Source: Paucidesulfovibrio sp036541255 (lineage in GTDB: Bacteria; Desulfobacterota; Desulfovibrionia; Desulfovibrionales; Desulfovibrionaceae). Taken from it: a DNA stretch of 64,000 nt. Shown here one piece after another: positions 35,356-43,585 of the stretch; positions within the stretch are counted from its first letter, which is position 1; the number at the start of each line of letters is the position of its first letter. The translations under genes and the position numbers were made by a program. Where the stretch lies: NCBI GenBank assembly GCA_036541255.1, contig JAZHDD010000017.1, positions 1 through 64,000 of the forward strand. Direction: 5' to 3'. Under the pieces are notes generated by a model. That model did not search any database. It saw nothing but the letters and a program-made list of their open reading frames with translations, and was not told the origin of the DNA.

Positions 35356-38068
35356 ACCGCGCCGTTTGCGCCTGCTTGAAGCCCTGGCACGATTCGTCTG
35401 CCGCCGTCCCCTGACCGTGCTTGCCCTGGCCGCGCTTCTGGCCGGAACATCGCTCTGGATCACGGCGGAACGCCTGCGCTATCTCCCGGACCGCAATGAC
35501 CTGCTCGGGCCGGACCTGGAATGGAACCGGCGCTATGCAGAATATTTAAATAAATTTACGGGCATGGACGATCTCGTGGTCTGCGTGGCAGTGCCGAACG
35601 GTACACAAGCCACACCCGAAGACAGGGCCAGGGCGCGGTCCTACGTGGATGCGCTTGTGGCCGAACTGGGCCGGGCCGAGCATGTGCGTCAGGCCTATTG
35701 GGGCTGGGACAACGCCCAGGTTTCGCCCAGGCTGCTGCGCATGGCTCCGCAGACGCGGTTCCGGGCAGCCTTGCAGCAGTTGGAGCGTTCCGGGCCGCTT
35801 CTGGCCTCCTCCAATCCGTCCGGTTTTCTGACCTCCGTGGCACAGCGGCTGGAGCAGCGCGAAACGGGCGAGGGCACGCCGGACGTGGAGCGCGCCGCGC
35901 AGGGGCTTGCCGGGGTGGGCGCGTTTGTCGAGGCGCTGACTGGCTTTGTGGCCGGGACTGGCGGAGATACCGATGCGGCCATGGCCGCGCTCCTGGGCCG
36001 CGATTTTGGCCGGACCTATCTGGAAAGCCCGGACCAGAGCCTGCTGCTTGTCTTTGTGGACCCGCTGCCTTCCGCGGATGCGGACGACGTGTTTTCTCTG
36101 GCCGTGAGCGAGACGCGCCTGGCCCTGCGGGCGGCCGCCCGGGAAGTGCCGGGCGTGGATGCGGGCGTAACGGGCGTTCCCGCGCTGGAGGCCGACGAGA
36201 CCCTGGCCGTGATGTCCGATACGACCTCGATCAGCTTTCTGGCCCTGGCCGGGGTGGCCCTGCTGTTGGTGCTGGCCTTTCACGGCTGGCGCATGCCGCT
36301 TTTGGCCGTCTTGGCCCTGCTGGCGCCCGTGGCCTGGAGTTTCGGCTTTTTGACCCTGGCTGTGGGGCACTTGCAGGTGCTTTCCGTGGTTTTCACGGTG
36401 ATTCTGTTGGGCATGGGCATTGATTTTTCCATCCACCTGCTTTCGCGATTCGAATTGGTGCGCCATGACCATGCGCCCGGGCCCGAAGGCATGGAAGAGG
36501 CCATGGCCGACGCCTTCCGCACCACTGGGCCGGGGCTGGTGACCGGGGCCTTGACCACGGCGGCGGCCTTTGGAGCCACGGCCTTGACCGATTTCAAGGG
36601 CATTGCCGAGATGGGCCTGATTGCGGGCGTGGGCATTTTGTTGTGCCTGGCCGGGACATTCACGGTGCTGCCTGCGTTGGTGCGGCTGTTTCTGCCCCGC
36701 GCCGAACAGGTCCGGCCCGTGGACCGGCGCTGGCTTGATTTGCACGAATTCAGGCCTTTGCGGTTTTTCACCCGGCATTCCGTCCTGACCGTCATGGCCG
36801 GAGCCCTGGTTTTGGCCGCAGGCATATGGGCCTTGTCCGGAGAGCGCTACGATTCCAATCTGCTCAAGCTCATGCCGCAAAACACCGAATCGGTGCGCTG
36901 GCTGACGCGCTATCAGGACGCGGGCGAGTCGGTCTGGTTCGCGGCCTCGGTCTGCGCTGACCAGGAAGAGGCCCGGCAGCGCGCCGAAGCGTTTCAGGCT
37001 TTGCCGGAAGTGGGGCTGGTGACCGGAGCCGGACTGTTGTTCCCGGAGGATGATTCCGGGCGCAGAATGGCTTTGGAAGCGGTGGGCATATCCTTGTCCG
37101 ATGCCTTGCGTGTCGAAACGGGCGCGGACTCGGTGTTTGATTTTCAGGAGGCCGTGGCAACCTTGGCCCGTGCCTGCGAAAGGGCTTTGCTGAACGAGTC
37201 CGGGTTGCCCATGCCTGTTGCCGCGGCCCTGTACGAGCTGCTTTCCCGCTGCGAAGCGGCCCAGGCTCTGTTGGACGAGGTCCTGCTGGATTCTTCCATG
37301 CGGGGCGGACCGGCCCTGGCCGAGCGCATGGACCGGGCGGCCGAGGCGTTTGGCCGGGGCGTTTCCTCTTTTCGCGAGCGTGTGCGCATGGCTCTGGATC
37401 CGGCCGCGCTGACCCCGCAGGACCTGCCGCCCTTTCTCCAGCGTCTGGCCTTGGGGGAGAAGGGCGCAATGCAGCTCCTGGTCAAGCCCGCAGGCAACGC
37501 CTATGACCCGGATGTGCTGGCCGCATTTGTACGGGCCGTGCGCAGCGTGGACCCGCTGGCAACGGGCTCCGTGGTCCAGGTCTTTGAATCCAACGACCTG
37601 ATGCGCCACAGCTATGCCCAGGCCGCGCTGTACGCCCTGCTGGCCGTGGGGCTGCTGCTGCTTGCGGATTTCCGCTCCCTCCCGGACACGCTGCTCTGTC
37701 TGCTGCCCGTGTTCATGGGGCTGGCCTGCCTTTGCCTGGCCATGCGCCTGGCCGGATATTCGCTCAACCCGGCTAACGTGGTCATTCTGCCGCTGCTCTT
37801 CGGCCTGGGCGTGGACAACGGCGTGCATATGATCCACCGCTACCGCGAGGACCCGGACGGCGATCCGCCCGGCCTGACGCGAGGCACGGGCAAGGGCGTG
37901 CTGCTCACCAGCCTGACCACCATCCTCGGCTTCGGGGTCATGGTGGGCGCAAACCACCAGGGCATCGCCAGCCTGGGATTCGCCTTCAGTTCGGGGATGG
38001 CCTTTACCTTGGGAGCCTGCCTGATCTTCCTCCCGGCTTTGCTGCGCTTGCGCCGAAAGCGCAGATAA
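35348..38068 (+). CDS. hpnN: HpnN-like RND/MMPL-family transporter
   Basis: A 906-residue protein with two MMPL halves of six membrane helices each and two large periplasmic loops, the RND lipid-exporter layout. The N-terminus LEALARFVCRRPLTVLALAAL and the helix-4 region ILLGMGIDFSIHLLSRFE are typical. HpnN moves hopanoids to the outer membrane in Rhodopseudomonas and Burkholderia. ATG 35348 has GAGGA upstream and overlaps the end of hpnA by 8 bases; the open frame upstream lies inside hpnA. Substrate here is unproven. Confidence 0.85.
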   Translation: MPEPRRLRLLEALARFVCRRPLTVLALAALLAGTSLWITAERLRYLPDRNDLLGPDLEWNRRYAEYLNKFTGMDDLVVCVAVPNGTQATPEDRARARSYVDALVAELGRAEHVRQAYWGWDNAQVSPRLLRMAPQTRFRAALQQLERSGPLLASSNPSGFLTSVAQRLEQRETGEGTPDVERAAQGLAGVGAFVEALTGFVAGTGGDTDAAMAALLGRDFGRTYLESPDQSLLLVFVDPLPSADADDVFSLAVSETRLALRAAAREVPGVDAGVTGVPALEADETLAVMSDTTSISFLALAGVALLLVLAFHGWRMPLLAVLALLAPVAWSFGFLTLAVGHLQVLSVVFTVILLGMGIDFSIHLLSRFELVRHDHAPGPEGMEEAMADAFRTTGPGLVTGALTTAAAFGATALTDFKGIAEMGLIAGVGILLCLAGTFTVLPALVRLFLPRAEQVRPVDRRWLDLHEFRPLRFFTRHSVLTVMAGALVLAAGIWALSGERYDSNLLKLMPQNTESVRWLTRYQDAGESVWFAASVCADQEEARQRAEAFQALPEVGLVTGAGLLFPEDDSGRRMALEAVGISLSDALRVETGADSVFDFQEAVATLARACERALLNESGLPMPVAAALYELLSRCEAAQALLDEVLLDSSMRGGPALAERMDRAAEAFGRGVSSFRERVRMALDPAALTPQDLPPFLQRLALGEKGAMQLLVKPAGNAYDPDVLAAFVRAVRSVDPLATGSVVQVFESNDLMRHSYAQAALYALLAVGLLLLADFRSLPDTLLCLLPVFMGLACLCLAMRLAGYSLNPANVVILPLLFGLGVDNGVHMIHRYREDPDGDPPGLTRGTGKGVLLTSLTTILGFGVMVGANHQGIASLGFAFSSGMAFTLGACLIFLPALLRLRRKRR

Positions 38069-38094
38069 AAAAAGACCCCGTGAAACGGGGTCTT
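38066..38094. terminator. Bidirectional terminator between hpnN and the DEAD-box gene
   Basis: A perfect 10-bp stem AAGACCCCGT / ACGGGGTCTT with a 3-base loop. On the minus strand a run of seven T follows, so it mainly serves the helicase gene. Confidence 0.85.
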
Positions 38095-38118
38095 GCACAT
38101 TCTTGAAGTCGGTTTGGC

Positions 38119-39756
38119 TTATTGGGCCTGTCCGCCCTGTCCTTCCTGTCCGCCTTGTCCCGCAGGCTTTTTCCTGCGGCGGCGTTTCTTCTTGGCGGGT
38201 TGTCCTTCCTGCCCTGGCGTCGCGGATTGCCCCTTTTCAGGGGAGCGGGAGCGTTCCCTGTCGCGATCCCCGTCCTGGGGGCGCCCTGAGGAGCGTCCGC
38301 CTCCGGGGCGGCGGCGATCCGCGCCACGGCCCGAACGGTTGCCCTGGGAGGGACTGCTGGATTTTTCCTGGCCGGCTACGGCGCTGGCATGCACGTTTTC
38401 ATGGTAGAACTTGTCCAGGAGCATGGCCAGCATGGCAATGCCGTCGTCGGATTCGGACAGCTCGCGGGCCATGGGCAGGAAGCGGCCCATGCGCTCGCGC
38501 GAGAGCGGCAGCATGGCGCGCAGCCTGGCTTCCAGCAGGGCCGTGGCCCGTTCCGTGACAACGGCCCGCACGTCCGCGTCGTCGGGAAGCTGGCGCGGCT
38601 CCATGTCGATGTCGTACTGCACGGCGATACGCTTGAGTTCCAGCTTCTGGATCACGTCCACCAGGGCGATGACCACGCCTGCGGCCCCGGCCCGGCCGGT
38701 GCGCCCGGCGCGGTGGATGTAGGATTCGTGGTCCTCGGGCGGTTCGTAGAGAAATACGTGCGACAGTTCGGGAATGTCGATGCCGCGGGCCGCCACGTCC
38801 GTGGCCACCAGGAAGCGCAGCGCTCCGGACCGGACGCGGGTCAGGATTTCATCGCGTTTGGACTGGCTGAGGTCCGAGGACAGGGCGTCGGCATCGTAGC
38901 CGAACTGGCTGAGCACCTCGGCGATATAGTGGCAGTTGGCCTTGGTGTTGCAGAAAATGATGGCTGAAGCCGGATTTTCCGTTTCGATGACGCGCATCAG
39001 CGCCCGGTCCTTGCCCATGGCCGGGACCTCGTAGAAGGCGTGCGTGACCTCGGCCACGTGGACCTGTTTGCCGGAAAGGCTGATGAACAGCGGGTCGTTG
39101 AGAAATTCTTCGGAGAGCTTGAGTACCAGGGGCGGGAACGTGGCCGAGAACATCAGCGAGTTCAAGGGCCGCCGGGGCAGGTAACGCTGGACTTGCTTCA
39201 TGTCCGGGTAAAAGCCGATGGAGAGCATCCGGTCGGCCTCGTCAAAAATCAGGGTGTCCAGCTTGTCCAGGGAGAGGTAGCCCTTGAGCAGATGGTCCAG
39301 CACGCGGCCGGGCGTCCCCACCACAAGATGCGCGCCCTGTTTGAACCCTTCGATCTGCGGACCGTAGCCCACGCCGCCGTACACGGAAACCGTGCGGATG
39401 GCCCCGCCGGAAAGGTTTTCGGCTTCCTGGGCCACCTGGCGGGCCAGTTCGCGCGTGGGCAGGAGCACCAGGGCCTGGCAGTAATTCTTGCTTGGGTCGA
39501 TGCGCTCGATGAGCGGCAGCACGAACGCCCCGGTCTTGCCGCTGCCGGTGCGGGCCTGGACCATGATGTCGCGCCGTTCGAGCACGTAGGGCATGGCTTT
39601 TGCCTGGACCGGCATGAGGTCTTTCCAGCCCACTCGGGTGCAGGCTTGTTGCAGTATCTCGGGCAGGTCGTCGAAAGAAAGTTGGGGCAGGGCCTCCTCA
39701 GGAGAGACTTCCGCCGGAGCGTCATTGGAACGGTGAATGTATTTTGATTCTGTCAT
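38119..39756 (-). CDS. DEAD-box RNA helicase
   Basis: A 545-residue helicase with all core motifs: ARTGSGKT (I), PTRELARQ (Ia), TPGRVL (Ib), FDEADRM (II), FSATF (III), ATDVAARGID (V) and HRAGRTGRAG (VI). The C-terminal 90 residues are low-complexity and very basic (GADRRRPGGGRSSGR, KKKRRRRKKPAGQGG), an RNA-binding tail like that of CsdA or RhlE types. Likely roles are cold-adapted RNA unwinding and ribosome assembly. ATG 39756 (MTESKYIH) is taken; ATG 39789 is possible. Confidence 0.95.
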   Translation of the reverse strand: MTESKYIHRSNDAPAEVSPEEALPQLSFDDLPEILQQACTRVGWKDLMPVQAKAMPYVLERRDIMVQARTGSGKTGAFVLPLIERIDPSKNYCQALVLLPTRELARQVAQEAENLSGGAIRTVSVYGGVGYGPQIEGFKQGAHLVVGTPGRVLDHLLKGYLSLDKLDTLIFDEADRMLSIGFYPDMKQVQRYLPRRPLNSLMFSATFPPLVLKLSEEFLNDPLFISLSGKQVHVAEVTHAFYEVPAMGKDRALMRVIETENPASAIIFCNTKANCHYIAEVLSQFGYDADALSSDLSQSKRDEILTRVRSGALRFLVATDVAARGIDIPELSHVFLYEPPEDHESYIHRAGRTGRAGAAGVVIALVDVIQKLELKRIAVQYDIDMEPRQLPDDADVRAVVTERATALLEARLRAMLPLSRERMGRFLPMARELSESDDGIAMLAMLLDKFYHENVHASAVAGQEKSSSPSQGNRSGRGADRRRPGGGRSSGRPQDGDRDRERSRSPEKGQSATPGQEGQPAKKKRRRRKKPAGQGGQEGQGGQAQ

Positions 39757-39912
39757 GTCTGTCCAATCCCGTTGCAGGGATATCCTCATGGGGTGTTAAG
39801 GGGAGAGCGCGGCATCATGCCCGCGCAGGGAGGACGGCGCCTGCAATGGATACAGCGCTATCGGCTCCGGGTCAACCCGTTGCGCTTTTGCAGTATGCTT
39901 GGGCCGCATTCC

Positions 39913-40299
39913 TCAGGAAATTGTGCGACAAGGCTGCCCAAAGCAACGGCAGATACTTTCCTGCAGTTCTTCTTGAATCAACGGCTTGGGCAGGAAGCGG
40001 GAAGCACCGAGTTCCAGCAGGTTGGCGATGTCGTTTATGCCCACCACCGCGGACATGATGATCACGGGCATTTTGCGGAGTTCTGAATCGCCGCGCAGGG
40101 TCTGGATGAGCTGGCGGCCATCCATCTCGGGCATCATGATGTCGGTGATGAGCAGATCGAAGTTGTTTTCGGCTTTGAGCGCGTCGTAGGCGTGCTTTCC
40201 GTTGGGGCTGACGAACGCCGTATGTCCCAGAGATTCCACGATGGTCCGCGCGAGCCGCTGCGATATGCGGTCGTCTTCGGCAATGAGTATCCTTTTCAT
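39913..40299 (-). CDS. Stand-alone response regulator receiver protein
   Basis: A 128-residue single-domain receiver (CheY-like) with acidic pocket AEDDR, phospho-acceptor Asp in LLITDIMMPEMDG, MSA (Ser at the switch position) and the lysine in LPKP. No output domain. GGAGGAG lies 7 bases before ATG 40299. No kinase is adjacent; partner unknown. It sits 54 bases after the PEP carboxykinase gene but may have its own promoter. Confidence 0.92.
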   Translation of the reverse strand: MKRILIAEDDRISQRLARTIVESLGHTAFVSPNGKHAYDALKAENNFDLLITDIMMPEMDGRQLIQTLRGDSELRKMPVIIMSAVVGINDIANLLELGASRFLPKPLIQEELQESICRCFGQPCRTIS

Positions 40300-40353
40300 G
40301 GTGTTACTCCTCCAAGATGACCGCATAGCACAGGTAAAATCGGTTGGACAGTA

Positions 40354-42087
40354 TTAGACCGAGGTTTTCATCCTCTCCAACAGGCTGTCCATGAGCTGGG
40401 GTTTTTCCGCCAGGTCCGAGCCTTTGAGGTAGTTCTTGCGCTGCTCCACGCGGTCGCTGAGGGTCTCGATATACGCCTCGTAATTTTCAACGCGGGTGTG
40501 GTCGTAGCGGTCGTAGAATCCGGGCAGGAGCTTATCCACGCTTGCGCGGGTGGGGATTTGTGCGCCCGCCATGAGCGGCCAGTCTTCCCATTCGAGCTGG
40601 TCCGTGAGAATGGCCGTCTGGAGCGTCAGCGAGGACTGGAGCGGAATGGCGGTCACGTCGTCCGCCGAGGTCTTCCAGAAGCCGCTGGAGTTGAACATGT
40701 AGCCGGTGGCTCCGCTTTCAAAGACCTTGATGAAGGCTTCCACGTCCTTCCAAAGTTCATAGACCCGGAACGGATTGGCAAAGGGGACGAAAACCAGCTT
40801 TTTGAGTTCTTCCTCGGAGACGTTCTCGGCCACGTTGCGTTTGGTCATCAGGGAAGCGCCCATGGCCACGGCGAGCTTCACATCGGTGAAGCGCATGATG
40901 GGCGGCATGGTGGTGTCCTTGGTCAGCCAGCACAGGGTGGTGGGGAAGGAGCAACGGTTCACGTGTTTGCCGAGCAGGTCGCGGTCCAGCAGTGCACGGC
41001 CATTGCCGTTGCGCACGTCCTGGCCCAGGGGCAGGTTCTTGCCGTCCACCAGGATTTGGCCGTGGTTCATGACCGAGAGCATGAATTTCCAGTCCGGGTG
41101 GCCGATGGGACGGGAATCGGTCTTGTCGAACAGGGTGGGCTCCCACACGCGGCAGATTTTTTCCTCGATGTCGATCTGGAAGGCGTCGTCGTGCAGCACG
41201 ACCTTGCCGAACCCCTTGGGCATGGTGCCGCCGTTGTCGGAAGAATTGGTGTGCGAGCTTTTGCCCGTGCCGGAAAGGCCGAAAAAGGCGATGGAGCGCT
41301 TGCCCAGGCCTTTGCAGGCCGCGTCTTCGCAGCCGGAGAAGTCGATTTCCTTGATGCCGCCGTGGCAGGCGGCCATGCCCAGGCGCATGCCCGAAGTCCA
41401 GGCCAGGGTCAGGGTGCCTTTTTTGCGTTCGCCGAAATAGCGCATGCCGAAATTGAAGATCACGTTGGCGTCAACGTCCACGAGGGCCAGCTGGGGGAAG
41501 CCCTGGTTGTGGTAGAAGGGGTCGTTGTTGCGCCATTCGTTGTCAGCGATGATGATGATGTCCTGGATGGGCAGCTTGGGGCTCTTGGCGTAGCGCTCGG
41601 CCAGCTCCTCAAAGGGAGTGAAGTTCACGAGCCAGTTGAAGACGTTGATGGCGTCGTCTTCAGCGCCTACGATGGTGGCCTTGAGCATCAGGTCCTGGTC
41701 CAGTCCGATAATGGCCTCGGCCTTGATCAGGGGGCGGCGTTGCAGGTCGGAAACGGCTTCCAGCAGATCGCCCAGGACCTTCTTGCGGTCTGGAACGTTC
41801 AGGGCATGCCAGAAGCGCCGGGCCTGGGCCGTGCGGCCGATGATCTTGCCGTGGCAGTTGTTGAGCACTTTGGCCCCCTTGGGCAGGCCGAGGCGTTCGG
41901 CTGCCGGGGCGTATATTTCCAGGTCGGTTTCCTGGACGTCCCACTGCTTGCGGGCCAATTCATAGGCCTCGGCCGCGCTCACCTTGCGAATCTTATGGTC
42001 CAGCACCAGCGTATCTGCTATGGCGCGAAGCGGCGGAAGTTTTTTGATGTCGTTTTTGTAGAAATCGTAGCTTGACTGACTCGCCAT
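40354..42087 (-). CDS. pckA: Phosphoenolpyruvate carboxykinase (ATP type)
   Basis: A 577-residue enzyme that converts oxaloacetate plus ATP to PEP plus CO2, the first step of gluconeogenesis. The kinase-1a loop GLSGTGKSSH (about 272-281), the metal-binding kinase-2 region LHDDAFQID and the ring-binding region are present. It is longer than the E. coli enzyme (540). It lies 69 bases downstream of oadB, so oxaloacetate decarboxylase and PEP carboxykinase may be regulated together at the oxaloacetate node. Confidence 0.93.
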   Translation of the reverse strand: MASQSSYDFYKNDIKKLPPLRAIADTLVLDHKIRKVSAAEAYELARKQWDVQETDLEIYAPAAERLGLPKGAKVLNNCHGKIIGRTAQARRFWHALNVPDRKKVLGDLLEAVSDLQRRPLIKAEAIIGLDQDLMLKATIVGAEDDAINVFNWLVNFTPFEELAERYAKSPKLPIQDIIIIADNEWRNNDPFYHNQGFPQLALVDVDANVIFNFGMRYFGERKKGTLTLAWTSGMRLGMAACHGGIKEIDFSGCEDAACKGLGKRSIAFFGLSGTGKSSHTNSSDNGGTMPKGFGKVVLHDDAFQIDIEEKICRVWEPTLFDKTDSRPIGHPDWKFMLSVMNHGQILVDGKNLPLGQDVRNGNGRALLDRDLLGKHVNRCSFPTTLCWLTKDTTMPPIMRFTDVKLAVAMGASLMTKRNVAENVSEEELKKLVFVPFANPFRVYELWKDVEAFIKVFESGATGYMFNSSGFWKTSADDVTAIPLQSSLTLQTAILTDQLEWEDWPLMAGAQIPTRASVDKLLPGFYDRYDHTRVENYEAYIETLSDRVEQRKNYLKGSDLAEKPQLMDSLLERMKTSV

Positions 42088-42156
42088 TCGTCTGCTCCTT
42101 TCCGGGAATGTCCTGCTATTGTTGCGGCTTCGCTACCGTGCGCGGAGCCTTATAAC

Positions 42157-43284
42157 CTACTTTGACAAAACTGACCACAGTATACCAGCCGCCACCGCGG
42201 AACCGATAACGCCGGCCACGTTCGGGGCCATGGCGTGCATCAGAAGATGGTTGTTGGGGTCTTCGGACCGGCCCACGGCCTGCACCACGCGGGCGGAGTC
42301 CGGAACCGCGGACACGCCTGCCGCGCCGATGAGCGGGTTGATTTTGTCCCGCAGAAAAAGGTTCATGAATTTGGCGAAGAGCACGCCCGCCGCAGTGGCC
42401 ACGGCAAAGGAGAGCGCTCCCAGGCCGAAGATTTTCAGGCTTTCCGGAGTCAGGAAGGTCTGCGCCTGGGTGCTCGCGCCCACGGAAAAGCCGAGCAGGA
42501 TGGTCACGATGTCAACGAGCGCGGTGCGGGCCGTGGCCGCGAGCCGTTCCGTGACCATGCTTTCCTTGAGCAGGTTGCCGAAGAAGAGCATGCCGATGAG
42601 CGGCATGGCTCCGGGCGCGATCAGGCAGATGATCAGGAAGCCGCCCACCGGAAAGAGGATGCGTTCGCGGCGCGAGACCGTGCGAGGCGGCTTCATGCGG
42701 ATGCGCCGTTCCTTGTGCGTGGTCAGCAGCCGCATCACGGGCGGCTGAATCACCGGCACCAGAGCCATGTACGAGTATGCGGAAATGGCGATGGCCCCCA
42801 GCAGATGGGGCGCGAGCTTGGCCGAGAGGAAAATGGCCGTGGGGCCGTCCGCCCCGCCGATGATGCCGATGCTGGCCGATTCCGCAGGGGTGAAGCCGAG
42901 ATGCAGCGCGCCGATCAGCGTCAGGAAGATGCCTGCCTGGGCCGCAGCGCCGAGCAGCACCAGCTTGGGGTTGGAGAGCATGGTGGAGAAGTCGGTCATG
43001 GCCCCGATGCCCAGGAAAATGAGCGGCGGGAAAATGCCCTGGCTTACGCCGAAATAGATGTAGGAGAGCACCGAGCCGGGATCGTAGACCGAAAGCGGCA
43101 TGCCCGCCGGGGCCGCGATGTTGCCAACGATGGCTCCGAACCCGATGGGCAGGAGCAGCAGCGGTTCATAGTCCTTGACCACGGCCAGGGCGATGAAGAA
43201 CATGCCCACGCCGATCATGGCCGCATTGCCCCAGGTCAGGGCCGAAAGGCCCGTGGACGAGAAGAATGCGGAAAGGACGTCCAT
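42157..43284 (-). CDS. oadB: Na+-pumping oxaloacetate decarboxylase, beta subunit
   Basis: A 375-residue integral membrane subunit that carries out carboxybiotin decarboxylation and exports sodium. About nine to eleven helices are visible, with the signature IGGADGPTAIF around residue 145, whose aspartate binds Na+, and a conserved C-terminus (HAMAPNVAGVIGSAVAAG). ATG 43284 has AAAGGAAAG upstream; the frame opens earlier only over the end of oadG. It is 4 bases after oadG. Confidence 0.92.
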   Translation of the reverse strand: MDVLSAFFSSTGLSALTWGNAAMIGVGMFFIALAVVKDYEPLLLLPIGFGAIVGNIAAPAGMPLSVYDPGSVLSYIYFGVSQGIFPPLIFLGIGAMTDFSTMLSNPKLVLLGAAAQAGIFLTLIGALHLGFTPAESASIGIIGGADGPTAIFLSAKLAPHLLGAIAISAYSYMALVPVIQPPVMRLLTTHKERRIRMKPPRTVSRRERILFPVGGFLIICLIAPGAMPLIGMLFFGNLLKESMVTERLAATARTALVDIVTILLGFSVGASTQAQTFLTPESLKIFGLGALSFAVATAAGVLFAKFMNLFLRDKINPLIGAAGVSAVPDSARVVQAVGRSEDPNNHLLMHAMAPNVAGVIGSAVAAGILWSVLSK

Positions 43285-43288
43285 CGCG

Positions 43289-43585
43289 CTACTTTCCTTT
43301 GCCGGTGCGGGTTCGCATGCCGAGTTGACCGGCAATGGCCGGGTCCTGATGCACTATGGCCGCTGCCATGGCCGCCACGAGCACGGCTTCGCCGGGCAGT
43401 GTGTTGCGCCGGGCCACCTCGACCCGCGCTTCGTCCTGGTCCTGTTCCGCCGCGGCCGGGAAAACGCGGTCCCAGACGCTCAAAAGGTGCGGCAGCAGGG
43501 CAATGAACAGGCTCACGCAGCCCAGGACAAGGAAGACGATGCCCATGCCTGCCAGGGCCAGGGTGGGACCGGAAAAGGCCGTCAT
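43289..43585 (-). CDS. oadG: Oxaloacetate decarboxylase, gamma-type subunit
   Basis: A 98-residue protein with one N-terminal membrane helix (about 10-32, LALAGMGIVFLVLGCVSLFI) and a short charged cytoplasmic part. It is small and weakly conserved, as gamma subunits are; the assignment rests on size, topology and its position between oadA and oadB. The ATG shares one base with the oadA stop (TGATG), so translation is coupled. Gamma holds alpha and beta together. Confidence 0.8.
   Translation of the reverse strand: MTAFSGPTLALAGMGIVFLVLGCVSLFIALLPHLLSVWDRVFPAAAEQDQDEARVEVARRNTLPGEAVLVAAMAAAIVHQDPAIAGQLGMRTRTGKGK

Noticed and set aside
35546..38098. 850-residue open frame opposite the RND gene
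   Set aside because: It is rich in Gln, His and Arg without any domain, has no ribosome site, and mirrors a long GC-rich gene; an antisense shadow.
39757..39912. GCGCGG / CCGCGC hairpin upstream of the helicase gene as a terminator
   Set aside because: Only 6 bp, no T run, and located in the upstream gap; more likely chance in GC-rich sequence.
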